Numbered from the stretch's first letter, positions 37,030-48,343 are shown. The stretch: 64,000 nt of DNA from Ophioderma brevispina (GCA_023653785.1 JAMKCH010057902.1:248001-312000); one strand, 5' to 3'. Numbers and translations are program-made. Notes: generated by a model not told the origin, from the letters alone.

Positions 37030-40004
37030 GTACCATGACCATATAACTTCTTCCTCTACACAAGGAAAAAAACTAGTTAAGAGGGTTATTTCAGTCCCAA
37101 TTTTGACCCAATTGCACCACTGTGCACTAAGTTTAACTTGGGGAAGAAAAAAAATTCTCATTTTAGGTGAAATTCTTGCAAGCTTGGATTAAATTTACAA
37201 AAAAAAATGCGAGTGGTGCATGGCAGGGGCATCTTCTGCATTTTCTTACATAACATAAGAGCATCTTATGATGCCATACATCATCCAGGTGAGGGAGGTA
37301 TTACACATCAGGTATCGTTGGGCTTGGGTTTACTGCCAAATGGGACGGAGATAAGATTACCACATTATCTATTATTAAAAACATGTCTTACATCAAACTT
37401 TGGCTGTCATACCCATCAATGGAGTCAGGCGTGTAAATTACATACTACAGAATAGCATGAAGTAGGAGAATCTCGGGGGTGCTCATTATAGTGACCTATA
37501 TAGGTACCCTTCCTGAACATTCCCCTCCATTTTAGGAGCGGAGCAAACTGTAAGATTAAAAATGTTGTCAGGCTGAAGTTGAGGTGAAGTATTTGGTCCC
37601 CTAGCCAGTCAGCTAAAATAAAGTTTGGTTAACAACAGGTCATTTTGATCTAACTAATACTCTTCATCTTCAAGGAAAGAGTAGTTTCATTGTAGTAAGA
37701 TGTCATAGCAGGCCATTAACCAGAAAAATTGTCCAATTGTCTTATTGAACAGTGTAATTTAAAATTGAACTCTTACAATTTCAGATTTTTTACATTTGCA
37801 TAAAGCAAAAAGGGAACATCCTGATGTCCACATTTTTGGGGTAAATTGCTACCTTATTACACACCTTTTTTCAAAATTTCAGTTGCCCCTTTGGTTCTGA
37901 ATTCACCATTGATTCTAGTAATTCCAGTAAAACAAGAAGCTTGCCCCTGTTACTCTCATAAGAAATCAAGTTTTCCATCTTTTGCTGAGCATTTCTATCC
38001 AGTGTAAGAACTACCCTCTTCCCCTTGATGGCGCACACACACCGGTTGCTGCTGAAGATGCAAAATTGGTTGACGTTATTCTGGTTCATTTGTCGGTCAA
38101 TGGTAATCATTTTGGAAACTTTGAGGGTGTATACCCTGAGACTAAGCGTTCCCTAGCCAGTTAGTCAGATTTACATATAAAGTGTACTTCCCCACTTGTG
38201 CAAATGAATATGCAACATATGCATGCCCATGAGAGCTGTTTGGTCAACTCTAGCTCGAGCAAAATTTGAACACAATACATGGTCATTTAAACCAGTACCA
38301 ACTTGTCCAAGGTAGTGATTCAAGGTTTGGCAATAATTGTCCTATTCTGGGTCCTTTGAGCCCAATTCACTTTTATGAATGAACGTGAATAACACACACA
38401 CACATAGTGCCCGCAGTGTGAGGCTAAGATGTCTCATTGGTCACCTGCACACACCTGAACACATTCTAACACAGCACGCGGTCATTCAGCGTAAAACCAG
38501 TACCGACTTGTCGAACAAGCCAAGATTTCATGCAGCACTACACGGCGGTCATTCCGATTAGACCAGTGCAGACTTGTCAAACAAGCGATTCAAGGGTTTA
38601 ACAGTAGTGGGTTGTCCATTGAGACTGTCCGTGGTTTCCCCCAGCCTGTATCAATAGTGTATAGACGTAAACCAGCCAATGGTAACCACATGTGTTGAGC
38701 AACACCCCCTGTGGTGACCAATTTCTTCCAATTCTTGAAATCCTGTGGTCAAATCCCCAGTCTTAGCCAGATAACGGTACAAGTAGGTGCCTTGGCCATT
38801 GACCATTGATGTTCCAAGATGAGAGACCACTTAACAAGCGCCGGGGTTTGGCTGAAATTTTATCCGCTGGCTTTGCCGTGGACTTGGGTTACATCCGAAT
38901 CGCTAAAACACGAATTACTGGTATTGTTTTGTCGCGACTTGGTGAATGATAAAAAGAAGGGTATGTATTGAATTTCTTTTTGATTATTTCTAAGATAATT
39001 GGACAACTCTTTTCTCTTTTCTATTGAAACTCGTTACAGAAATGATTGTATTGCCAATCATTTCTCTTTTCCAGTGATCATAATTGAGAGGCATTAGCTA
39101 GAGTTTGATGGCTTACAAGAAAAGAGAGCCATGGCATCTGGCAATTTACCACATTTCTTCCAGCTGTCAAGCTACATTTGCACACTTAAGTCAGTTTATC
39201 ATCAATAATTGCTGACCGAGTAGCAAATTGTCATCTGCTCACTATTAAGTATTTGGTCAATTGTAGAGTACAGGGATGGAATAAAGGGGAGGGTGGTTTC
39301 AATAGATATTGCATAATGATTCCACTTGATGATAACAATGATGATGATGATGCTAAAGCTGTTGTAATATTCTGGTAGCAATTTGGAAATGACGATGATG
39401 ATGTAGTTTAACTAATACTTGGCCATGGGTAGAAAGGGCTACTGGTAAACTAGTACAATCTGGCTAGTTTATTTTCTTTGATTGAAACAGTTGTTGCTAA
39501 TCATGATAATACCTAGTACTCTGAGTTGCTGATATGAGTCAACACATTTGATGTTGAAGTGTTTATTTTGAGTAGCAGTTATGATATGGATAACTATCAT
39601 GCTGTTTGTTTTCATTGCTTTTCATTGTTTTCTTGCAATGTATTTCCAAATATTGTGCTGCTGCCAACAGCAAAAATAAAGTTGAACAAGCAACTAAATG
39701 TTGTGTATTGCAACCTCTTACTCAGATAAAGTCATCACTCTTTTAACTGCTTAGTGTACATACCTTGGCTTGTTAACAGTTGCATTAGACCAAAACAATT
39801 TGTATATGAGTTGGTAGCCATGCATAAAACATGCCATGGCATGTGCACATTTATGCCGAGCCTTCCGAATTCCAAGGGTAATGTGAGCTGCCATTATGAA
39901 CATTACATACCTGCTTGATGTTCAAGGCTGTACATTAACAAAAAGAAGATGTACTTGTATCTTAAACCCAACTGCAGAGAAGAGTATCGGAGTAGACTTT
40001 GATA
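37030..40004. other. Mostly featureless non-coding stretch
   Basis: Besides the degenerate three-copy repeat at 38280-38600 and an AC run near 38391, I see no gene, transposon ends or structured element. Confidence 0.5.
38280..38600. repeat. Degenerate three-copy repeat around GGTCATT...ACCAGTaC.GACTTGTC
   Basis: Three segments starting near 38281, 38480 and 38548 share GGTCATT, then ACCAGT(A/G)C(C/A).ACTTGTC and, in two of them, GATTCAAGG. Spacing is uneven (about 200 and 68 bp), so this is an old or irregular repeat. Confidence 0.55.
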
Positions 40005-40245
40005 CTTGGTGCCAAGAGAAGATTTCAATAGCTTCCCACAATGCATTGCTTCCAATGGAGGTTTTTGTACAGGTACTGATGTGAATCGTTAGTGATGAAA
40101 CATGGCTAGATTGACAGTACTGATCACAAACTTGCATTTTAAGAGTGTTCATCTCTAACGATTCACATGCCAACCTGTACAAAAACTTCCAATGGAAGCA
40201 ATGCATTTTGGGAAGCTACTGAGATCTTCTCTTCTTGGTGCCAGT
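40005..40245. mobile_element. Foldback (hairpin) element, about 240 bp
   Basis: The left arm (about 40005-40096) and right arm (about 40155-40245) are inverted copies sharing TAGCTTCCCA, AATGCATTGCTTCCA, TTTTTGTACAGGT and GTGAATCGTTAG, separated by about 58 bp. Similarity of the arms is high but not perfect. No clear target duplication. Most likely a MITE. Confidence 0.75.
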
Positions 40246-40739
40246 GGCTGTTGAGATAGGGCCAACTCATGGGGATACTTTAAAAGCCACTAGCCCAGAG
40301 AGCTTGGGGGAATGCAGTGAGCGAGTTCTGTGCTTCCTCTGTGCCTCAGACTGAATTTTAGGCTTTCTTTGAAAATACCTGACATATTTTCTAAGACAGA
40401 AGCATGTTAACACATAGACTCCAGTACAGTGTCTTTGGTAAACCATAATGAACTCCGGTGTTTTTTCTTCTCCTTCAATCACACACATCCACAATCATGC
40501 AGTTTCCCATTCTAAACCAATCTCTAGTGTGTCCATCTTATTTACTCTTTTGCTTTCTGTAGTTTTTTTTTTTCTAGTTGTGCAAGATGACCAGCCTTCC
40601 TTACTGCTATTCAGGCAATGCACAGTGTAGTCTTGTGCTGGCCTAAGGTCATGCATGTTTGTACTTGGTCAATTTAAGAGGAAATTATAGATAAACAGAG
40701 TGCACATGCCACCATTTGCATATTAAGTGACAATATATT

Positions 40740-41010
40740 GGTTCTGTTAAAGGGGAGGGGTACACATATGGTGGCGATTTCCAACACAAACCATGCGTGT
40801 AATAAAGGTACAGACCTAGACCCTGAATGCATCCAGTTTTCAGAGAGGACAGGAATGCATCCAGTTTTCAGAGAGGACAGGAATGGGTAGAAACTAAAGA
40901 ACACTGGACAACTTGGATGGGATTCGAACCCGGGGCCCCTGGCACACCAGTCCCATGAGCAGGGATGGCAAGCCACAAGGCTGTGCCCATATGTGTGTTC
41001 ATATGATAAT
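40740..41010 (-). mobile_element. tRNA-derived SINE of a second type
   Basis: The minus strand carries a perfect B box GGGTTCGAATCCC (complement at 40919-40931) preceded by tRNA-like sequence (CTTGTGGCTTGCCATCCCTG, GGACTGGTGTGCC). The downstream part contains a 28-bp tandem duplication. It differs from the family at 16616 and 56299 outside the pol III region. Confidence 0.6.
40825..40880. repeat. Two-copy 28-bp tandem duplication
   Basis: The unit GAATGCATCCAGTTTTCAGA plus GAGGACAG is repeated exactly at 40825-40852 and 40853-40880, with a third start GAATGGG. Confidence 0.95.
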
Positions 41011-42416
41011 GTCATCACATCTTTTTGGACTTTTTGTAGACCTCAGTTCAGTGAGTTTTAGTGAGTTTTGGTCACAATTTTAAGGAACACTAGTGCTGAC
41101 TCCCCTATACCTCTCTTGGCATCTCTCTCTCTCTCTCTAGCGGGACTTAAAAAGTGGACTTTTTTTGTAAAATTGGACCTAATCCCCCTAAAAATGGTCT
41201 GTTTTGGGACTTTTGAACATCTCATTACCAAAAGATGGACTTTCTTATCAACATTTTTTCTAAATTTTAGACCTTTCAATTAAAAAAATAGCAAAAAGTG
41301 GACTTTTTGTCCCTTTTTGCAGATTTTTTTTGGAGGGGTGCATTTGCATACAGGTCTAATTAGACCATGTTGATTTGAAGGTTGAAATACAAAGCAAAAC
41401 ATTAACAGAGATCAGATGGACGGTCATTTTTAATATCCAAATGATTTGGCAAGAAAAGATGAAAGGTAGCTCTCCATAACATAAGTATACAAAGTATTTG
41501 AATCAGCAGATTACATTAGTTGAGCTAAGTGTAAATTTTCTTTAGAATGAAGGACATACTAGTGCCAATGTTGAAATTAATTTTAAGTGGTGGTAATCAC
41601 ATAATGAGGACTCAACCATTCTGTCAGATTAACATACCAGTATATTAATAAAAGAAAGTATGTTTTGTATTGCTGCTATTATTGATAAAGTGTCATTATC
41701 ATAATTTGATATCGAAGTGTTTGGGCACACCAGTAAAATGAAATTATTGTAATATAAAGCAACATTTTCACATATGCAACAGTTTAACAGCTGAATTTTG
41801 TAAAAAAATCGGGAGAAAGAGATGTGGCGCCACATTAGCATGGGTATTAAGGTTTTTGTCAATTACGGGAACATCCATGAATGTTTTTATCTATTGTTGG
41901 AATCATTCTCTTGATAGTTTACTTATCTATTTAGGCAAGTGTCATGAACATTAATTACACTCTCAAAATGATCTATTCTGCAGTCGATTGGGGCTAAGCT
42001 AATATAAACATGGTATAATTTGTGCCCTGTTAGTCTTTTGGCTCTTTGGAAAGTGTGAAAAGCAAGCTTGAATTTTGGAAAATGTCAAAGTGTTCATTAA
42101 GCTTAGGTGTAATTGTGTTCTGACCAAAAAATAGCGCAGACCGGCATTCCAAATTAACAGAGTTGTTAGCTTAAAAGTAATCACTCTCACATATACAGTG
42201 TACCATCGGTTGCAGAATTATGTGAAGATTGTAAGTGCCAAAGATGCAAAACCCATAGTAGCTGGGACCCCTCGGGCCTTGTATGCATCCAACATTATAT
42301 ATTTGAACAAAGTAACCAACTTTTATTCGTCTGTGTATACTGTTTTAGATATCCAAAAAAACAAGCATTGCTTAATTCCATTCAGTCCTTTAACATGAAG
42401 AAAAGCAACAGAACGT
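41011..42416. other. Non-coding stretch without recognised genes
   Basis: A CT repeat at 41118-41140 and 'gtggactttt' motifs repeated at 41153 and 41298 are the only structure seen. Confidence 0.5.
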
Positions 42417-43314
42417 GGACAAACATTACTGAGAAATTAATTGCATTTTCAAGTAAAAAATAACAATAAATGTATATATTTTAAGTTTATAATCAAATGA
42501 TAAAAAGAGGCATTGATTTTGTTCTTCAAATCAGCAAAAAAATGTAGATAACAAAAGTTTCGACATCAAAATTCATTAAAGAGGTTTCTACAGAGTATTC
42601 TACTAACCGTGTGGCTTAGTGAACCCTGATAACAGTAGACAATTCATAATTCTCCTTCCAAATAGGAAGTGGATTTCTTTAACATTTCAAATTCCTTAAG
42701 TTACTGCTTGCCTCACACCCTTTCCTTTGGTACCAAAGGATGTGAGCTTAACTGGCAGAGAGATAATAGTCCATGAGCTGCCCTACTGACCCGTGTACAC
42801 TTGCTCCGTCAGAGAATTTTAAGGTTGGTTTGAGTTACATATGCATAGGACTTCCAAACCCTGCAAGGTGGAAAATTCCAAACCCTGGCAAACTCTTGGT
42901 ACAGCCATTTTTTTCAAAATGGCCGCCGGTGACCATTTTGAAAAACATAAAATGTCACATTCCAGGAATTTTTTTTTTTTTTTTTTTTTTGATATAATTC
43001 CTGAAATGTGACATTTAATGTTTTTCAAAATAGCCGCCGGCAGCCATTTTGAATAAATGGCTGTACCAAGAGTTTGCCAGGGTTTGGAATTTTCCACCTT
43101 GTAGGGTTTGAAAGTCCTATGCATATGTAACTCAAATCAACATTAAAATTCTCTGACGGAGCAAGTGTATACGGGTCTGTAGGGCAGCTCAAGGACTATA
43201 AGGAACTTGTGCACAAATGCTACTTCTGAGGAATCACAAGAACTCAAGTTGAAGTCTTTCAGATTTCATGTGAGGGCAGTAGAAAAGCAGTTGTCACAGC
43301 TACTTCATTTTGCA
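42417..43314. repeat. Source copy (B) of a duplicated block, carrying a palindromic insertion
   Basis: Sequence from GGACAAACATTACTGAGAAA through TTCATTTTGCA recurs at 45869-46337. The two copies differ by a few substitutions, a small indel (CATTTC-AAATTCC versus CATTTCCATCACAAATTCC) and the 432-bp palindrome that only this copy contains. Confidence 0.95.
42767..43198. mobile_element. Near-perfect 432-bp palindromic transposon with TAGTCC ends and poly-T centre
   Basis: The ends TAGTCCATGAGCTGCCCTAC and its inverted partner GGCAGCTCAAGGACTA enclose two arms of about 200 bp that are inverted copies throughout (for example CAAACCCTGCAAGGTGGAAA and its mirror), meeting at a run of 22 T (42969-42990). 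The paralogous block reads GAGAGATAAGGAAC at 46217-46230 with no insertion, so TAA was duplicated (TA is the alternative reading). A 3-bp TAA duplication fits PIF/Harbinger; TA would fit Tc1/mariner. Non-coding. Confidence 0.9.
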
Positions 43315-43391
43315 CTGTTGGTCACCACCCTAAACGAATGCAACACAACTTTACAACAAATTGAAAATGCATTGCGACAGGAAGTTAACAT
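43263..43391 (+). CDS. Candidate internal exon, unknown helical protein
   Basis: The open frame runs from an acceptor (GAAGTCTTTCAG, ending 43262) to a strong consensus donor (CAT|GTGAGTAA at 43392), with phase 2 at both ends and 129 bp long. The translation includes VRAVEKQLSQLLHFALLV and NTTLQQIENALRQEV, an amphipathic, Leu/Gln-rich pattern that suggests helices or a coiled coil. The open frame also extends upstream to the palindromic transposon that ends at 43198. A partial second copy (46226-46337) lacks the donor and breaks off at a poly-T run. I cannot name the family. No partner exon of matching phase was found nearby: the candidate at 44320 needs phase 1. It may be part of a gene, a pseudogene or chance. 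Confidence 0.27.
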
Positions 43392-44319
43392 GTGAGTAAA
43401 CACAGTGATACACCATCACTCCAGTCTGATTACAATCTCAAATTTGAAGGGGGAAGGATGGGAATTCAAGGTAGGGGGCATACTGTATTGGACAGTGTAC
43501 CTCAAATCGTGTGCCCTGTATAATCTTGACCTCATTGTGCTTCTGATGAGTAAAGGTATATTAACCCATTTTTTCCTCAATTTGGGGGTTGAGAGGGGAA
43601 GCCAGTGCATCCTTCAGGCAACTTCAAAAGAAATAGAGAAAAAGACATGCATATGCACACCTTGAAGCATCTGTAGATAATGCTAGCCATTGCAGGTCGT
43701 AAAAAAACTCCAGCGAATAAATTGCTAATATATTTCCACCTATAAACTCACCAGACTAGAACATTGCAACCATCTTTTATTGTTTCTAGGCATTTGAAAT
43801 GTATATGGTATAAAAGAGTGATAAAAACACTAGTGACCTACATCAGTTATGGATTTGTCTTTTAGCCTTTGCAAAAATACTTTTATTTGTAGACATTTGA
43901 GGTACGTTATATAGGAAGAACAGCCACAGGGCCTGTAAAAGGTAGTCTAAATGTCCGTGTGTAGTTGCCGAGTGTGTCTATTCAAAGGTGTTGTAATTTC
44001 AAGTTTAACCTAGTTTTGATGGTGCTATAGCTTATTTAATAAAACTCATCAGGAAGAAAGTGTTATGCAGACTGACAAACGTAAGGACAGACAAATTTGG
44101 GGGATGACAGAGTCCAGAGAGAACTCCAGGTGTGCTGTTAGAAAATGGAAATGATGATAAACCATGCAGCAGGATATTTTTCAAGGTGTACAGAGGTGCA
44201 CAGGATGTTGGGCCCTAGATTTTTTCTGACACACACACACTTAAGTTTTGGGTGCAGGGTGTTGATGTTAAATGTCTTACTCAAGATGTTCCTTATTTTC
44301 CTATCATTTCCTCGTGTAG

Positions 44320-44537
44320 ATTCCTGCCTGCTTTCTTCGTGTGTGCACATTAGTGTTGTCGATGAAAAGTGTGAACTTCAAAACAAAATCACAATCATTC
44401 CCCCTTGTTATGATCACTTCCAAGTCAGAATTTGGTTAAATGTTGGTGCAAAATATCATGTGTACTTTGTTGGAAAGTTACAGATTAGTACTTCCAAAAG
44501 ACTTTTTGTTCAATCTAGAAATACTGCAAACTTTTGA
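44320..44537 (+). CDS. Candidate terminal exon, unknown protein, followed by AATAAA
   Basis: After a pyrimidine-rich stretch ending in CCTCGTGTAG (to 44319), an open frame of about 72 codons runs to a stop at 44535-44537, with phase 1 entry. AATAAA lies at 44558-44563, only about 20 bp after the stop. The translation carries several Cys residues early on (CLLSSCV, EKCELQ, PPCYDHF) and a beta-like stretch (FQVRIWLNVGAKYHVYFVG). I do not recognise the family. The phase does not match the candidate exon at 43263-43391, so an intervening exon would be needed if they belong together. AATAAA is common in this AT-rich DNA and may be coincidental. Confidence 0.22.
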
Positions 44538-44629
44538 AATGTGTAAAGACGTGCAACAATAAAGCCTGGTTTAGCTCCTGGGTACTACCTGACTATCTAT
44601 TGACATCTTTAGCACTATTTTGATCATTT

Positions 44630-44815
44630 GGAAGGTAATGAGCATGTAATGAGCAAATTGGAGATACTGTAAGAATGGTGCTATGGTTTACACAGAGATA
44701 TAGGAGCACTATTTGATTGGTTACTCAGAGGGCTATCCCAAGTAGTGTCCTGTAATGAGCCAATCAGAGAGAGGTTCTATCATAGATGGTAGTGCCCCGG
44801 GGGGTTAAAGAGTTT
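44630..44815. mobile_element. Diverged piggyBac-like MITE
   Basis: Contains AATGAGCCAATCAGAGA, GATTGGTTACTCAGAGG and TACTGTAAGAA segments shared with 9011-9267 and 61140-61485, and ends GGTAGTGCCCCGGGGGGTTAA, comparable to the CTCAGGG-TTAA end. The left end is unclear. Confidence 0.5.
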
Positions 44816-45357
44816 TGAAATATGGACAGTGTTGATGGTGATGTAATGGAAGAGTGCTATGGCATTAGTATTCTTTCTTAAGAATCAAGGTGTGGCGGGA
44901 GAAGGTTTGTTAATCCATCTCAGAGATGAATCCAGAATTGCACAAAGAAGAGTGGGGTGGGTTCAATAAATTGATGCAGTGATGCATGATACAAACTGCC
45001 CTCATCCAAGTAAGTGACATTATTAATGAGATATATCACTTATTTCAGAGTCTTTTCAGAGTCCGGTGTGATCAATTTGTTTCGATGATCATTTAGTCCT
45101 TGAAGTATGTTGAAAGTAGGAAATAAAGTCATCATTCACTAGAGAGTACATAAATCATCAAGATGTAAGTTGCACCAAATTATAAAGATGTAACTTAACA
45201 CAAGATAGGAAGAACAACAGTAAGGGGGAAGCTGTGACAGAAACGGGTCTATGGAATCGGTTAAAATAGAGGTTTTTATGTAGGAAGATTAGATTAGGGT
45301 AGAAGAAGCATGGTCAGATAGGCTTCAGCTAGGTAAGCAAGTAGTTACATGTTAAGT

Positions 45358-45848
45358 AAGTGAGTGCAATCAAGTTGAACAAAAAGAAAGGTTATGCTTT
45401 GAGTGAAGGCTATAAATTATGGGCTGAGGAATAAAGATGAATATAGAAAAGCTCCATGTGATTTGGAAATACTAAATTGAGTGCAGCTCATCGATGCGGA
45501 CGACTCGCCAAAATTGACACATTGACCATTTTACTATCTAGGGTTGCTAACGTACATGTACATAAATTACTTTTAAGGAACACATATCCGAGCACTTGAA
45601 CTTCTTTGAGACCGCAATTTATGGTCAATTATCTGTCCGCTAAAGTTGTGCTTTTCCTCTTTGTGAATTTTGGGTGTCATCGTCGTTAATGTGTTGCTAA
45701 GTGACTCGCATGTGAGTATGAGTCTCATCTTATTAGGGAATCTCTGTGTGATAGTGCATGCAGAGAGAGTGTCATAGAGTGACATTATTTGGGGGATTGT
45801 TTCGTGCTTAATTGAACTTGTCTGATTGGTCAGCTATTACATTAAAAG
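45358..45848. repeat. Direct repeat A, first copy (491 bp)
   Basis: Identical by eye to 46359-46849. It starts AAGTGAGTGCAATCAAGTTG and ends GCTATTACATTAAAAG. The reverse-strand 70-codon open frame in it is simply duplicated and shows no recognisable family. Confidence 0.95.
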
Positions 45849-46358
45849 TTTTTTTTTTTTTTTTTTTTGGACAAACATTACTGAGAAATTAATTGCATTT
45901 TCAAGTAAAAAATAACAATAAATGTATATATTTTAAGTTTATAATCAAATGATAAAAAGAGGCATTGATTTTGTTCTTCAAATCAGCAAAAAAATGTAGA
46001 TAACAAAAGTTTCGACATCAAAATTCATTAAAGAGGTTTCTACAGAGTATTCTACTAACCGTGTGGCTTAGTGAACCCTGATAACAGTAGACAATTCATA
46101 ATTCTCCTTCCAAATAGGAAGTGGATTTCTTTAACATTTCCATCACAAATTCCTTAAGTTACTGCTTGCTTCACACCCTTTCCTTTGGTACCAAAGGATG
46201 TGAGCTCAACTGGCAGAGAGATAAGGAACTTGTGCACAAATGCTACTTCTGAGGAATCACAAGAACTCAAGTTGAAGTCTTTCAGATTTCATGTGAGGGC
46301 AGTAGAAAAGCAGTTGTCACAGCTACTTCATTTTGCATTTTTTTTTTTTTTTTTTTTT
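45849..46358. repeat. Inserted block: 20 T, paralogous copy B', 21 T
   Basis: A run of 20 T (45849-45868), then 469 bp homologous to 42417-43314 without the palindrome (45869-46337), then a run of 21 T (46338-46358). Both junctions replace normal sequence with T runs absent from the source loci. Confidence 0.9.
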
Positions 46359-46849
46359 AAGTGAGTGCAATCAAGTTGAACAAAAAGAAAGGTTATGCTT
46401 TGAGTGAAGGCTATAAATTATGGGCTGAGGAATAAAGATGAATATAGAAAAGCTCCATGTGATTTGGAAATACTAAATTGAGTGCAGCTCATCGATGCGG
46501 ACGACTCGCCAAAATTGACACATTGACCATTTTACTATCTAGGGTTGCTAACGTACATGTACATAAATTACTTTTAAGGAACACATATCCGAGCACTTGA
46601 ACTTCTTTGAGACCGCAATTTATGGTCAATTATCTGTCCGCTAAAGTTGTGCTTTTCCTCTTTGTGAATTTTGGGTGTCATCGTCGTTAATGTGTTGCTA
46701 AGTGACTCGCATGTGAGTATGAGTCTCATCTTATTAGGGAATCTCTGTGTGATAGTGCATGCAGAGAGAGTGTCATAGAGTGACATTATTTGGGGGATTG
46801 TTTCGTGCTTAATTGAACTTGTCTGATTGGTCAGCTATTACATTAAAAG
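46359..46849. repeat. Direct repeat A', second copy (491 bp)
   Basis: Identical by eye to 45358-45848. Beyond it the sequence continues into CGCTATCAGTG, the presumed original right flank. Confidence 0.95.
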
Positions 46850-47248
46850 CGCTATCAGTGATTCGCATGAAATATTCCCCCCCCCCCAAAAAAAATGCAT
46901 TTTCATCATGACCAAATTTGGAATAAGTATGAAAAATGCATACAAATGAGCCCAAACAAGCTTAGTCCCTAATAGTCATTAGTTTTGAGGTGGCTGTCAT
47001 ATCAAAATCCTTTGACTAACAGTTTTACCCATTCAGAATGTCACCAGGGTTGAGAGGGTGAAGTGAATTATAATTCTGTAGAATTCTGATACTGGCTATT
47101 ATTTTTCAAGTGAAAAATTGATAAGAAGGAGCATCATTGCTAAAAATAATCCAAATCTAGCACTTCCAGATAGCAGGTTTGTGGTAAGATCCATATGGAA
47201 CAGAAGCCTCCCTGCAAGGCAGTGCCTAAAATAAGCCAGTTTGATATT

Positions 47249-47602
47249 AAAGGCTGACTCCGAGATTTTGTGAGGACTGTGCCCTCATCTCATCTCACAA
47301 ATCATGTTTTTTTGGCATGTGCACTAATGCTTGTCCACATAATAGCCACCTATGTGAAATAGCTGATCTCAAATGCAACGTCCTATCATAACATAAAAAA
47401 ATCACTCACTTTGTAGAATAATTCCACACCTGGAAAGTTTTGTACACAATTATCCTATTAATACTATGACAGTAAAACATTACTCTCAGTTTACTGCTCA
47501 AAGCAACAAACAAAAAACAAACAAAATCAAATTCCATCGCAAACTTTGACGATTTGAGCAGTTTTAGGTACCTAAGTTCAACTTTAGTTGACACTATTTT
47601 TA
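47249..47602. other. Non-coding stretch with a solo MITE end
   Basis: TTAAAGGCTGACTCCGAGAT at the left resembles the inverted right end of the next element (TTAAAGTCCGACTCAGATTT on the reverse strand). Otherwise AT-rich and featureless. Confidence 0.4.
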
Positions 47603-47985
47603 AAGGGGATGCCGATTTAAGTATCTAAAATTTGAATTTTGATTAAGATGATTTTTGACCCAAAACCCCTTATCTGTTAAATTTTGCGCCAATATTTCCC
47701 CCCTGTGATCCTTTTGATTTGAGAGCTAAAACGTGCTTTTGTAAGTCGCCATAAGTACAGTGTCAAATTAATATTGGTCCAGCACAAATGGACATAGCTT
47801 TTTTGCTCTTACATTCCAAACCAAACATGTTTATCCATAAGATTTCATCAATTCTTATTTTTTTCTCACACCAAAATAATGAAACCCTCCGATAAATTCC
47901 GGGGACAAGTCACTCTCAGCAATAGCCATGGCCTTAATTTATACACAAAATACTTATATATATTGAAATCTGAGTCGGACTTTAA
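47603..47985. mobile_element. TTAA MITE related to the nested element at 19368-19721
   Basis: Starts TTTAAAGGGGATGCCGATTT and ends TCTGAGTCGGACTTTAA. Interior segments CCCAAAACCCC, AAATTTTGCGCCAATATTTC and AAATTAATATTGGTC align with the reverse complement of 19368-19721. Non-coding. Confidence 0.65.
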
Positions 47986-48343
47986 GGTGGATGATACCAT
48001 GTTGCAAATCAAAAAAAAAAGCATAAACCAATCTCTGTTATATACTTTTTCTATATTTTCCTCTACCTCATATGTGAGCATATCACCAAAAACCTTGATT
48101 TATACTTTGAACTGAATCAGTCAGCCGTTTGGATAGTGGAACAAATGTACACTAAATTTTGTCTTAGGGAACATTGTGTGTGTGTGTGTTATAATGTTGT
48201 ATACACACATATTTACGAAAATTGTTGCTCATAACCTTGAACATTCCTGAGCCTAAATTTTCACATGGTACCAAATCGCAAGTTTGATGGCAAAGTCGTG
48301 GAGGACAATGGAACATTTGTTGATTGTGTCACCCACCTTTAAG
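47982..48343. mobile_element. TTAA MITE, 'AGGTGGaTGAtAC' family, abutting the previous one
   Basis: Left end TTTAAGGTGGATGATACC and right end GTGTCACCCACCTTTAA form inverted repeats. The left TTAA is shared with the neighbouring element. The left end also resembles the start of 19828-20047. A short GT run lies inside. Confidence 0.7.

Noticed and set aside
40919..40931. True tRNA gene suggested by a perfect B box
   Set aside because: The surrounding sequence does not form a convincing acceptor stem and the layout is that of a SINE.
45573..46786. Two identical 70-codon reverse-strand frames as duplicated genes
   Set aside because: They are identical because the whole 491-bp segment is duplicated; the translation shows no recognisable family.
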